Below, piece by piece: positions 47,022 through 55,993 of a stretch of DNA of 64,000 nt. Source of the stretch: Malaya genurostris (taxonomy: Eukaryota; Arthropoda; Insecta; Diptera; Culicidae). Below the pieces are notes generated by a model that was given only the letters and a program-made list of their open reading frames with translations, was not told the DNA's origin and did no database searches. A program made the position numbers and the translations under genes. The stretch covers positions 111,035,067-111,099,066 of the forward strand of contig NC_080571.1 in NCBI RefSeq assembly GCF_030247185.1, in the 5' to 3' direction. How positions within the stretch are numbered: position 1 is the stretch's first letter; the number at the start of each line of letters is the position of its first letter.

Positions 47022-48623
47022 TCCGATCTCGTCGAATTGAGTCGAATGGTATATAACACTATAGGTCTCCGAGGCTCTGTTCGAAAGTCGGTTTTTCCAG
47101 CAATTCTAATACCTTTCTATAGAGAAAGGCAAAACCCTTCTTAGTCCACTTAGTGAAATTTTCATAAATGTTGAAAAATCACCATTGTAGCGAAAGATGA
47201 GGAGGTTTTATGCTTGTTGGAGAGCTAGTTTGACAAAAACTAACTTCATTGGGTTTTTCCCTGTTCCAAAATTAACAAATTAAACGAATTATTATCAAAA
47301 CGGAAAATGATTTCCAGTATGACTCAATAAGTATTTTTTCTCAAAAAGTCTAACAGATTTTGTAATAATCACTAGCACAATGCTTTTTTGTAGGATTTAT
47401 AGTTTTTCCACTTAAACTTCTTGAAAAATATAGAAATAATAATTATAAGAAAGTTTTATTCTGTTTCTTCGATAAACTAATTGTAAAAACATGGTCTACC
47501 TATTTTATCAAGTTTTAATTGTCCCTGGACGTTGGTGCCCGGACCGGTCGTCTCATTCGTCTCACCCTCACTACGTCCCTGAGAAAGCTTGCCAACAGAG
47601 TCGTATTAATCGAAACAAAATGTAAAGAGAGAGAAACTGTCAGTTGCACTTATGACCTATTCTAATGTTCATCTTCATTTTAATAACGCCAGGAGCCATT
47701 GAGCTATAATAAAACAATCATTATGGCAACGAACGCTTCAATTCATGAAATGGACTCGAGCTACGAATTCGAAATAAGTTTTTCCTACCAGTATACAGAC
47801 ACTTTCTTCATATTACATTAATATTCATTGATATTGCTTGACCTGAATTTGTCGGATCGGACTTCACTCGCGATTAGGTCCGGTGCTTTCAACAATCAGT
47901 CGCTTACCTTTCTTATACACACATACACACAGGCACAAAGCCACACTCAAACTTACACTTCCAGATTTTTGATTAATAATCGATACAATTCGTCCGCTTG
48001 CCGGTCGATGCTGACCATCGTGCCGTGTACCATTTGGGCACTGCACTGGCTGATGTACTCCATCAGATCCACATCCCGTCCGTCCGAGACCGACTCCAGT
48101 CCGCGTACAAAATCACTGGTCGCGCGTTCGAATATCGGAACGAATCCATTCAGGATCCGCGTGTTAAATAGCGGACTCAGCGTTTTCCGGTGTTCCCTCC
48201 AAACGCGCCCATCTGCAGCCGATTATCAATGAAAAGTAAACTGCATTTGTGCTGCCACTGAGTGCATTTAGGATTGGGTAAATTGGTCTTACATCGTTCG
48301 GATAGCAGCCCAACGCCGAGTTCCATGTAGTCGTACGCAAACGGTTTGTCCAGGCATTCCGTTAGCACTTTTTGAATTAGCTCCGGATGCTGCACGTTGA
48401 TCACCGGAACTGGGCCAAGCCAAATTTTCGTCATCCGATTTGCGTTTCTAAAACATTTCATGTACGCATTACTTCTCGATAAAAGCAATAGATTGCCTAG
48501 GATAGGATAGGTAGGCTCGATTCCCGGAATGGACTTTAGGTTTCGGTATCGCCACTTGGGAAACACATAAACTAACACCAGGAGTCCCAACAGAATCCAC
48601 CAGAGCATCGTTGAAAAGTCCAT
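38486..48623 (-). CDS. Cytochrome P450, CYP4 clan, CYP325-like; five exons, complete
   Basis: Haem-thiolate monooxygenase, expected in the endoplasmic reticulum membrane; its substrate cannot be read from sequence. Exons (minus strand): 48623-48293, 48212-47957, 39515-39389, 39319-39143, 39073-38486. All introns start GT and end AG, and the exons join in frame to 492 residues, a normal length. Residues 6-21 form the membrane anchor, followed by the hinge PGIEPTYPILGN. The helix C motif WREHR is at 115-119. The I-helix is AGYETS (297-302), with Glu where many P450s have Asp. The ExxR motif ETMR is at 355-358. The haem loop FSAGPRICIG is at 429-438, with Cys436 as iron ligand. PENF replaces PERF. 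The start is the first Met and precedes the anchor directly. Intron 2 spans 8.4 kb and is full of transposons. CYP325 is my inference; another mosquito CYP4-clan family is possible. Confidence 0.9.
41197..42387. mobile_element. Non-autonomous hAT element, 8-bp target duplication
   Basis: Ends CAGGGTTTGGA and its inverse TCCAAACCCTG, with CTCACCAC duplicated at 41189-41196 and 42388-42395. The CAGGG start and 8-bp duplication are hallmarks of hAT transposons. Long subterminal regions (about 41340-41530 and 42080-42290) are also inverted copies, sharing AAAACTGAATATATAATCTTCATCACT-type words in diverged form (split here at 20 bases or fewer in identity). No transposase ORF. Confidence 0.8.
42396..42759. 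other. No recognisable feature
   Basis: AT-rich intronic sequence. Confidence 0.4.
42760..43290 (+). repeat. Repeat related to 50870-51165
   Basis: Shares TCATTGAAAATTATGTTCCT, ATATCTCAATGTTTTCTTAAG and surrounding words with the centre of the foldback at 50455-51833, which is on the opposite strand. The end CTTAAGGGGGGCATATTATA near 43260 recurs inverted near 50000. Confidence 0.5.
43604..44070 (+). pseudogene. Mariner transposase pseudogene, N-terminal half
   Basis: ATG 43604 starts MSNFVPKREDLRKALFFCFH. Frameshifts in the long T and A runs follow. The frame resumes at about 43719 with RNEDREIPSKKFEDATFQAI, a helix-turn-helix (NVTQQTISERFESM), then QKCGKYVAHELNERQMKN. Frame disruption near 43985 precedes LRIVTGD, which contains the first catalytic aspartate, and a stop. 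The element is broken off there. It belongs to a third mariner type, distinct from the two others in this window. Confidence 0.8.
44290..45080 (+). repeat. Modular repeat block, copy A
   Basis: Begins CTTAATCCACCTAGTGGTGT. Contains TTGCCTATTTATATGAGAAG, a G-rich stretch at 44457-44492, CGCATGTCCGATT, the ATATATAAGAGCGGTAAAAT word, CATCTCTGAGAAAATTGAGC and the end CAATTCTAATACCTTTCTAT. Copy B at 46080-47150 has the same order. Confidence 0.7.
45081..46079. other. AT-rich spacer between the two repeat blocks
   Basis: No gene. It contains short internal repeats such as ATCTAGACTGTCTTTTGAAT (near 45899) and a diverged copy near 45190. Confidence 0.5.
46080..47150 (+). repeat. Modular repeat block, copy B
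   Basis: Begins CTAATCCACCTAGTGGTGTC and follows the module order of 44290-45080, including the AAATCAACGTGTTTTGTCGG word and the final CAATTCTAATACCTTTCTAT. It differs by an expanded CA microsatellite. Confidence 0.7.
46974..47019. repeat. (CA)n microsatellite
   Basis: Uninterrupted ACACAC run of about 46 bp within repeat block B. Confidence 0.95.
47190..47285 (+). mobile_element. 3' end fragment of a non-LTR retrotransposon
   Basis: GATGAGGAGGTTTTATGCTT followed by GTTGGAGAGC and GGGTTTTTCCCTGTTCCAAA matches the 3' UTR end at 36735-36820. 5' truncated, with the tail decayed. Confidence 0.6.
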
Positions 48624-48881
48624 CTCTTCTGCTGAGTGGCACCACTCGTGAGCGCGATCAAACTACTTCTGACCGAAAGATTCTACATTTGGAACAGTCT
48701 CCATTCTGCTGGAAAGTTTTTGAACGGTTTGTATAGTACATAAACTAAAAAAAAAGACTTGCGTAAGAATATTTCGAAAAAACTGGTTTCCGATAAAACG
48801 CGCTACTTCTTGGATCAACTGACAAACGTTTTGTTTTGAATCAGCGCCGGACAGTGAAAAAGTCTTGTTCGTTGCCCATAC

Positions 48882-48917
48882 ACTGAATGACGCAGATCGT
48901 TCTTGGCCAGTTATAAA
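48882..48917 (-). promoter_or_regulatory. Candidate core promoter of the P450 gene (TATA box plus initiator)
   Basis: The minus strand has TTTTATAACT at about 48917-48908 and the arthropod initiator TCAGT at 48886-48882, about 30 bases downstream. This would give a 5' leader of roughly 260 bases before the ATG at 48623. Spacing and orientation fit a TATA/Inr promoter; transcription was not tested. Confidence 0.4.
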
Positions 48918-48929
48918 ATGTGTGAATTA

Positions 48930-50454
48930 TGGCTAATCTAATCCGAGATTCTATTTCGAAGTGGGTGTTTTTTTATGCTGACGACGATGCATCTCTAGAA
49001 TGAGATTCGGTGTTCGATCTTCGGTGGAAATGAGTAGGCGAATTTCTCAAAACAGTTTTTTATTAAAATGACAAGTTAACTTATATATTTTCAACTCCAT
49101 TGACCATAAAGACTATTACCGAGCTGTGGAGTTAGCATAGTTTGATGGGTTTAAAAAAACTCTACCTTATCAGCCGATTAACGTTATTAATCAGCATTAT
49201 TCATTTGCAAAGGAATATATGAAATGTATTCCAAAAATTCAAATTGTAATAAAACAATAATTTGAAAGTTCTAAAGAAGATGAAAAAAGTGATTTTCGAT
49301 TCATACATGAAATCAACCGGTAGTTGATACTGTTCTAAAATATATCAATATTTGACAAGGTTTTCCTAAAGGCAAACAAAGTGACATGATGTCATATTCT
49401 AAATATTGTAGGGTAGCGGTACCCGTATTCATTTCAGCTCCACTTTTTCTCTCACATGCATAAACCATAAGTTAAAGTGAGATCTATTGTCTCTGTTCGA
49501 TCCACCTCTAAGCGTATGGTTTGTTTTTAAATTGAACAAATATAGTCAATGAAAAACATTATTGTGGTATAGATTTTCACATTTCGTTGACTGAAAGTAG
49601 AATGATTCGCAAAACAACATGGCGACTCTACTATTGAGATGAATGTACAGTAACCCTATATGTATTCTATGTATTATATGATTACATTGGTAATCGTTAA
49701 TAAACAAGTTAATGTTTATATCATATCAATCAGTTTAGTAATCAGAAAAATTCCCTTAATAATCAAGTAATTATTAAACAATAAATAGATAAGAACTACT
49801 AATTTTCGGTAGTTTTATAAAAAAAACTAATGTTATTAAAACTGCTAACAAGAGAATCATATATATACACTCAAGATGCACCTGAAAATCTTAGAATAAT
49901 TGTCTCTTACAAGTTCTACTGAAGTGTACCTGTTTATTTCGCAAAATATAGTGTGAATTAATTGTAAATGGTTACTAGGGTAAAGTGTTATAATATGACC
50001 TCCTTAAGGGGCGGGTAGAGTCTAACACTTTTGAAAAATCATTTATTATTTTCTTTATATTTTCTTATAGCAAAACATTTGAAGAATTTTCTGTGAAATT
50101 TTCAAGCCTATTGGAACGAAACTCTGGAAGTTATGGACCTTCATCTATGGCTATCTCGTTCTACGAAGAATTAAGAACTAGGGACACAGGCCTGCTTCGA
50201 CTGACTTGAAAATATGACAAAACATTCTTGAAATGTTTCGTTATAGTAAATTATAAAAGAAAAAATAATATCTTTTGAAAATGTTAGACCCTACGGGCTC
50301 CATGGAGGAATTAATTGTTTCCATTGATTTTATAGACAAAAAACGCGTTTTTCTCGAAAGCAGGTTTTGAAAGTCCGTGTCCATCGTCATTCAAAAACTA
50401 CTGCACCATTTTTTTTTTTTTCAAATTTTGCACACACTTTCTACATATAAAAAA
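48930..50454. other. No recognisable gene upstream of the P450
   Basis: AT-rich, short frames only. A TATTATAACACTTTA-type end motif near 49985-50010 also occurs, inverted, at about 43260. Confidence 0.4.
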
Positions 50455-51833
50455 CCAGACCCCAACGTTTTCCTTTTCGTTATTTGTTACTTTAGGGAGT
50501 TTTAACAGCTTAAAAAATGGCGGATTTTTTTTGTGAAAAATCGTAGTTTTCACTTTGAGCAACCACCAAATTAAAAAAAATTTAAAAAAAATCAAACTAA
50601 CTTTTACTCTAACTATGCTGCATTCATTTGTTCACTTCTGATTAGTCTGCGCTGAGATACAGTGGACACCGCAAATCATGATTTTTAAGAAGCATTCTCG
50701 AAAATACCTCTTCACCGACTTATTTCTCAATACTTTTCCACGATAAAAAATTACAAAATGTTGTTCGAATGATGCTTTTCATCATGCAAAACATTTGAAT
50801 TTATTTTGTTGAACGATAATTTTGGAAAAAGTTCGCAAAAATGATGATTTTTTTCTTCGTTTACACCCTACGCCCCCCTCCCACCCTTAAGAAAACATTG
50901 AGATATATCCGAATGTGTTAATATATTTTTCCTCGCGAATTTGAGTGTTGCATTGCAATACGATTGAGGAATATAATTTTCAATGACTCCAATAGAAAAG
51001 ATGAGAATTGATTGATATAAACACATTTCCCAAAACGACCACATTCTTAGTTTTTTCGCTTGCATCAGACATAATGCCCCCGCAGCCGAAAAATATGTCT
51101 CACAACAAATCAGTGGCATAACACACATCAAAAGACATTTTACCCCACAACAATGATGCATTATGCTTTTTGAAATATCTAAAAAGTGACTGTTTTGAGT
51201 TAATCAGTATGTCAAAAAAAAATGGCGGAAAAAACATTTATTTAGTCGAAGCAAAACCTTACATCGAAAAGCTGCCAAATGAAATTTTCAGTTTTTTCAT
51301 ACTTTCCAGCAAACGAATTCTACCAAACTTGCTTAGCAGAAAGATCCTACGAAAAGATAGTGATAAAACTTTGGTTCAGAAAAGTCTTGAACGCTCATCG
51401 CACAGGGTCTAAGCGATGAAAAAATCATCATTTTTGAGATTTTTTTTTTCCAGAATTATCGTTCAACAAAATGAATTCAAATGTTTTGCATGATAAAAAA
51501 AATCATTCGAGCAACATTTTTTATTTTTTTTTGGAAAAATATTGAGAAATAAGTCGGTGAAGAGATATTTTTGAGGGCACTTCTTAAAACTCGTTTCTTC
51601 GGTGTCCACTGTATCTCAGCGCAGACTAAACAGAAGTTAACAAATGAACTCAGCATAGTTAGAGAAGAAGTTTTTCTAGACCGCAACGTTTCTGTTTGAT
51701 TTTTTTTATTTTTTTTATTTTTGGTGGTTGTTTGAAGTGAAAATTACGATTTTTCACGAAAAATTCGACCATTTTTTAGCTGTTAAACCTCCCCTAAAGT
51801 ACCAAACAACGGAAAGGAAAACGCTGGGGTCTG
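50455..51833. repeat. Foldback element with about 400-bp arms
   Basis: The left arm (50455-50870) begins AGACCCCAACGTTTTCC. The right arm (51410-51833) ends GGAAAACGCTGGGGTCT. Inner matches include CAGTGGACACCG with CGGTGTCCACTG and TTTGTTGAACGATAATT with its inverse. The centre (50870-51410) includes a piece related to 42760-43290. Confidence 0.7.
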
Positions 51834-51844
51834 CCATCTCGTTC

Positions 51845-51895
51845 AGTTTGAACTGCTTTAAGCACTGACGAGCCGAAGGCGAAACTCAAAGAAAT
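51845..51895 (+). ncRNA. Hammerhead-like core with compensated stem II
   Basis: CTGACGA at 51865, stem II GCC/GGC with GAA loop, then GAAAC ending at 51885. Other copies have GTC/GAC in stem II, so both sides of the middle pair changed together. The flank GTTTGAACTGC matches the arms of the other copies. No adjacent stem III partner, so it is a remnant. Confidence 0.5.
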
Positions 51896-52049
51896 AGAGA
51901 CAAAATATGTGCTTTTTGCACAAACCACCAAAACCGCTAATGAATGGTTTTGAGATCGGATCAAAATTCTGTCACAATTGACCTTAAAACAGAATATGTT
52001 TTCAGTCTTAGATTGCGCACGGTAATAGCTATCTAACAAGCCATAGATT

Positions 52050-53208
52050 CAGTTCGGGTTTACATCTTATCCAAGTCAGTCGATAAAACAAAACCGCTTA
52101 CGTTGGGGACAGAAGAAACCAAGTACAGTATTGTGTAGTGAACAATAGACCTCGAAAATGAGTGAACCAAACGAACAAAAGCTACCGCCGGTACGAAAGA
52201 ATACAATTATTGTTGACTTCAGACAGTGCAAAATTCGACCTTCGATACGAGAACTTGAAGGTTTGCTTAAGGAGCAAATGCATCTTGATATTAAACGTGT
52301 GCATTTACTTCAATGCAATAAGACCAATAATGTTGTTTATATCCAGTTCTATGAAGAGTTGGATGCAATTCAATTCGCTAAAGACAATAATAATGTGCAC
52401 TATGTGGAGCATGAAAATATCAAGTACAACATTCCAGTATATATGGAAGATAGTGCCATAGAAGTGCGTGTGCATGATTTTCCCTCAAGCGTCATCGATC
52501 CTTATATTCGCCATACCATGTCCCAATACGGAGAGATTCTCTCTATCGAAAAAGAAAAGTGGAAGAATTTTTTCCCCGGTATTCTAAATGGCGTACGTTT
52601 GTTACGCATGCGCTTGAGGAGGCCTATACCTTCTTATGTGACATTCGGTCAGGATACAAGAATACCGTGCAAATCACTTGTTACCTATGACAATCAGATG
52701 GCCACATGTCAATATTGCCAAAAAGCTGTTCACTACGGTAAGCCATGTGATAAACCGAACAAGGAGACAACTATACCAAAGGACAACGGTGCTCCCTTCA
52801 CATCAACCCCAAGCAACCCCAGTACACCTGTGACAGTCACCAACAACAGGGAAGTATCCCCTTCAACGAAACCATCCAATGTAACCCCTATAGAACAAAG
52901 TACACCAGCTGCAGTTAACAGCTTGCCATCCAACCAACCAGCAACTGCAAACAATGTACAACAAGGCGCATCTACAGCAACTAGCAACGAAATCAACAAC
53001 AATACCACGGCAATGGATGACGAGACGAACCACGAACAAACTGCCCCTCAATCCTCGCAGGAGGAAAATGGAAGCTCCTCTCCCCCTAGAAAAAGGGAGA
53101 CAACGAGATCCAATACAAAAAAAAATTATCTAAATACTCAGCTAAATCGGCCACGTAAAGCTTGTACGCAAAAAGGCCTGAATAAAATATCTTTTAAATA
53201 AAAAAAAA
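52050..53208 (+). mobile_element. ORF1-only non-LTR retroelement, copy 2, intact ORF
   Basis: Starts CAGTTCGGGTTTACATCT right after CATAGATT and ends in an A run at 53208. It is 1,159 bp with a 108-base leader, one ORF and practically no 3' UTR. The flanks outside, when joined, match (inverted) 24380-24450, an empty relative of the insertion site with an A run where the element sits. Confidence 0.8.
52158..53201 (+). CDS. Retroelement ORF1 protein (gag-like, CCHC zinc knuckle), 347 residues
   Basis: Uninterrupted ORF. ORF1 proteins of non-LTR elements bind the element RNA and form the ribonucleoprotein used for retrotransposition. Residues 1-130 form a predicted globular part (RKNTIIVDFRQCKIRPSIRE, then DAIQFAKDNNNVHYVE), reminiscent of an RNA-recognition-type fold, which is an inference. 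At 175-188 lies CQYCQKAVHYGKPC, a CX2CX4HX4C knuckle, preceded by IPSYVTFGQDTRIPCKS. Residues 200-300 are Ser/Thr/Asn/Pro-rich and presumably disordered. The C-terminus is basic (PPRKRETTRSNTKKN). The stop codon lies within the terminal A-rich tract. No ORF2 follows. The start ATG is conserved in copy 1. Confidence 0.8.
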   Translation: MSEPNEQKLPPVRKNTIIVDFRQCKIRPSIRELEGLLKEQMHLDIKRVHLLQCNKTNNVVYIQFYEELDAIQFAKDNNNVHYVEHENIKYNIPVYMEDSAIEVRVHDFPSSVIDPYIRHTMSQYGEILSIEKEKWKNFFPGILNGVRLLRMRLRRPIPSYVTFGQDTRIPCKSLVTYDNQMATCQYCQKAVHYGKPCDKPNKETTIPKDNGAPFTSTPSNPSTPVTVTNNREVSPSTKPSNVTPIEQSTPAAVNSLPSNQPATANNVQQGASTATSNEINNNTTAMDDETNHEQTAPQSSQEENGSSSPPRKRETTRSNTKKNYLNTQLNRPRKACTQKGLNKISFK

Positions 53209-53589
53209 GCCGTCCATTTTTAACGGAGATATCGATATTTTTGTGGAAGTGATTTTTCGCCTTATTCCAGTAGTGGGAGTTTTACGCGCTTGTCGATAAA
53301 CGATGTTTCGGTGTTTCGATGATACACGATATTCAATACTGTTTTATGAAATTGTTTCATAGTACCTAAAAGATTATGCACATCACAATTTTTCATGATG
53401 GTTTCGATTTTAGCACGGTTCGGTTTTGGTAACATCGTTCGTTCGTTCGAACATGTCATATGTATTAGAAAGATGGCAGTATTTTCAAATTCAAAACAAT
53501 TTCATATTTGTATTGATTTATACTACCTGCAGCAATAATTGCTGGAAGAACACAAATTCTTACACCCTTATATCATTCGAAGAAGTTCG
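53209..53589. other. No recognisable gene
   Basis: The first bases continue the older repeat into which copy 2 inserted; nothing else supported. Confidence 0.45.
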
Positions 53590-54660
53590 TCGAGATAAGT
53601 AAATTTGTTGTGTGTAAAATAATATCATTAATTTCTATTGGAAATGGCTTAACTGATTTCGTCAAACTTATACTCATATGAACGTTCCTATTCTTCCATT
53701 GGTTTCTGAATTTCATTTAGATCCAACTTCTGGTTCCGGAACTATAGGTTGATATATGTAATGAACATAAAATAATGTCACTCATTTTGCTCGTAGATGG
53801 CTTAACCGATTTTGTCCATCTAATTTTCACATGAAAGGTCTTACGGTCCCATATAATATGCTTATTTTTCAATCAGATCCGACTTCCGGTTCAAAAGATA
53901 CAGGGTGATTAGTGTAAAAATTTCATATAAATTTATTGGGTTTATCTGGTTCACAGATTTCAAGAGTCGACCACCAAATAAACTTACATACTACAGTTTT
54001 ACCGGTTTTCGGTTCTCGATCCGCGAAAGTACCGAAAAATTTGATGTGGAACATACAACGATTAAAAAATTTCGAATTTCATGAAATGACTGTTAATCCA
54101 TTTGGCGAATCAAACTGACTTCAGCTACACTGATTTCCGAATTCCATGTCCGAAAGTATCGGGAATGAAGAAACTTAAAGAAGGCTAAAACGAAAAAATA
54201 AAATAAACTTAGGGTCACATACAAAATCGATGAATTTTATGCGATTCCGACTTCCAATTTTTAAATTACAGGGTGATGAGTTTTTAAAATTCAAATCGTC
54301 ATATAAGATGACGATACCAAAAAATCTTCAAAGTAGGGCTCAAAACTATTTCAATTTATTCGTCATACTAATTCATGGACATACGAATTATTTTTGGTTA
54401 TGCTGGTCTCTGAATACCGTTTCTAGAAGTAGCATAAATAATGACAAAAACTTTAAAAAAAGCTCTCCACTTCTACATCTCATGGAATGCTTAATAGATT
54501 GTCACACGTTTAGATTGGATGGAATAGTTTTAAGGTTTCATACAATTTCTATTATCGATACGTCTTGCGGTTTCAAAATTTTAATTACAATTCATTCAAA
54601 ACGACGGTAATTTGATGAAAACTAAACACAACGACGAATATTCACGCGAAAAACACATGC
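53590..54660. repeat. Dispersed modular repeat block
   Basis: GAAGTTCGTCGAGATAAGTA, GTAGATGGCTTAACCGATTT, ATCCGACTTCCGGTTC and related modules in degenerate form. The open frame at 54230-54610 is a chance frame through the repeat. Confidence 0.55.
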
Positions 54661-54664
54661 TGAC

Positions 54665-55350
54665 TGATGGAAACGTGCTTAATCCACCTAGCAGTGAGAT
54701 GATACCTTTTTTATCAATCCGCATGTGTTTTTTGCGTGAATATTCTTCGATGACGGTCGTTTCAAATAACAGTTTAAAATTTCAATCAGTCATTACCTTG
54801 TTTTTTTTTTGGAATTTCAAGACGAATTGAAGATAGAAGTTGTATGAAACCTTGAAATTTCTCCTTGTAATCTAAACTTGTAACAATCGATTAAGCATTC
54901 CATGAGATGTAGAAGTTGTTTTCTTTAAAATTTAAATTTTTGTTATTATTTATGGTACTTCCAGAAACGGTATTTAGAGATTAGCATAACCCAAAATAGT
55001 TCGTCTGATTGACTTTCAATTTCGAAAGCGTATGGTAAAAAAATATTACATAGTTTTAAACGAGTAACTTTTCGAAGAGAGTAAAAGCTCCGCGAAGCTG
55101 TGCTAAAATCTTTTCCAATGTGTAGGTTATTAGTTGATAACCAAACGAAGTGATTTTGGCTTTATCGGTTTCCAGATGTACCTGAAGTAAAAAACAAACG
55201 GAACTTGGATTTTCCAAGAACAGTTTACCCTATTGCCACAGACTTACGCTCAAATGAGAGAACTTATAGTCTGATAGTTTGCTATGAAATTTAATTCGGG
55301 CTAAAATTCCTGTTTCAGAATTACAGGACAAAAAGTGTTGGAAACTTTCT
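54665..55350 (+). repeat. Dispersed repeat, same family as 23155 onward
   Basis: Starts AATCCACCTAGCAGTGAGAT and matches 23160-23470 through GACGGTCGTTTCAA, ACAATCGATTAAGCATTCCA and GGTACTTCCAGAAACGGTAT. Confidence 0.65.
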
Positions 55351-55794
55351 ATTGTCATTTAACGTGGCGGTGGAAAGAACTTGAAAACCTTTAATTGTTG
55401 TAAAATGCTACAAGCAGTATGCTTTTTTGGTTATGATAAAATGAATTGAACATAACACAAAAGATCTACCTACGTTCATACGCATAAGTATCTAGGACTA
55501 TCTGAGTATATTCTGATACTACGGAAATCCAAGATCCAACGACTACTTGGAATATTATCCTTAGAGACTACACTATGCCACAGCAAGCACTACAACGGCT
55601 AATATCTGTTTTATGCTGCTGTTATTTTTAGAGCAACATATTTTACTTTTCTATTTATGTCTGTTTCAGGTATGTTTTCAGTAGTCTAAGAACTTTAGTG
55701 AAAACAGGTTTTAAGTTCTTCAAGAGCAATCAGCAGTTTATGAATAACTTTTCAATGTTGTTCATAGTCATTGAGCTACATATTGCTTAATTGT
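55351..55794. other. No recognisable gene
   Basis: AT-rich spacer. Confidence 0.4.
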
Positions 55795-55993
55795 CTATAC
55801 TGATCTGTTTTCGCTTTTCACGCTCACGTCCATTGGTTCGGCATCACTGTTATTGGTGGAACAATTGTTACTTATTTCACAGGCGTCGGGTAAGTTGTTA
55901 ACTGCAGTTGGTGTACTTTGTTCTATAGGGGATACTGACGGTTTCGTTGAGTGGAATGCTTCATTGTTGTTGGTTGCTGTCACAGGTGTACTG

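Larger units (their letters stand above)
39516..47956 (-). other. Intron 2 of the P450 gene, transposon-filled
   Basis: Donor GTAAGT at 47956 (minus strand) and acceptor preceding exon 3 at 39515. The other introns are 69-80 bp, so the size is due to insertions: the hAT element (41197-42387), the mariner relic (43604-44070), two modular repeat blocks and a non-LTR 3' end. The 39516-41180 part, including a short ATC/CAT microsatellite at 40874-40896, shows no gene. Confidence 0.8.

Noticed and set aside
47828..48232. Plus-strand frame of 134 codons
   Set aside because: Antisense shadow of P450 exon 2.
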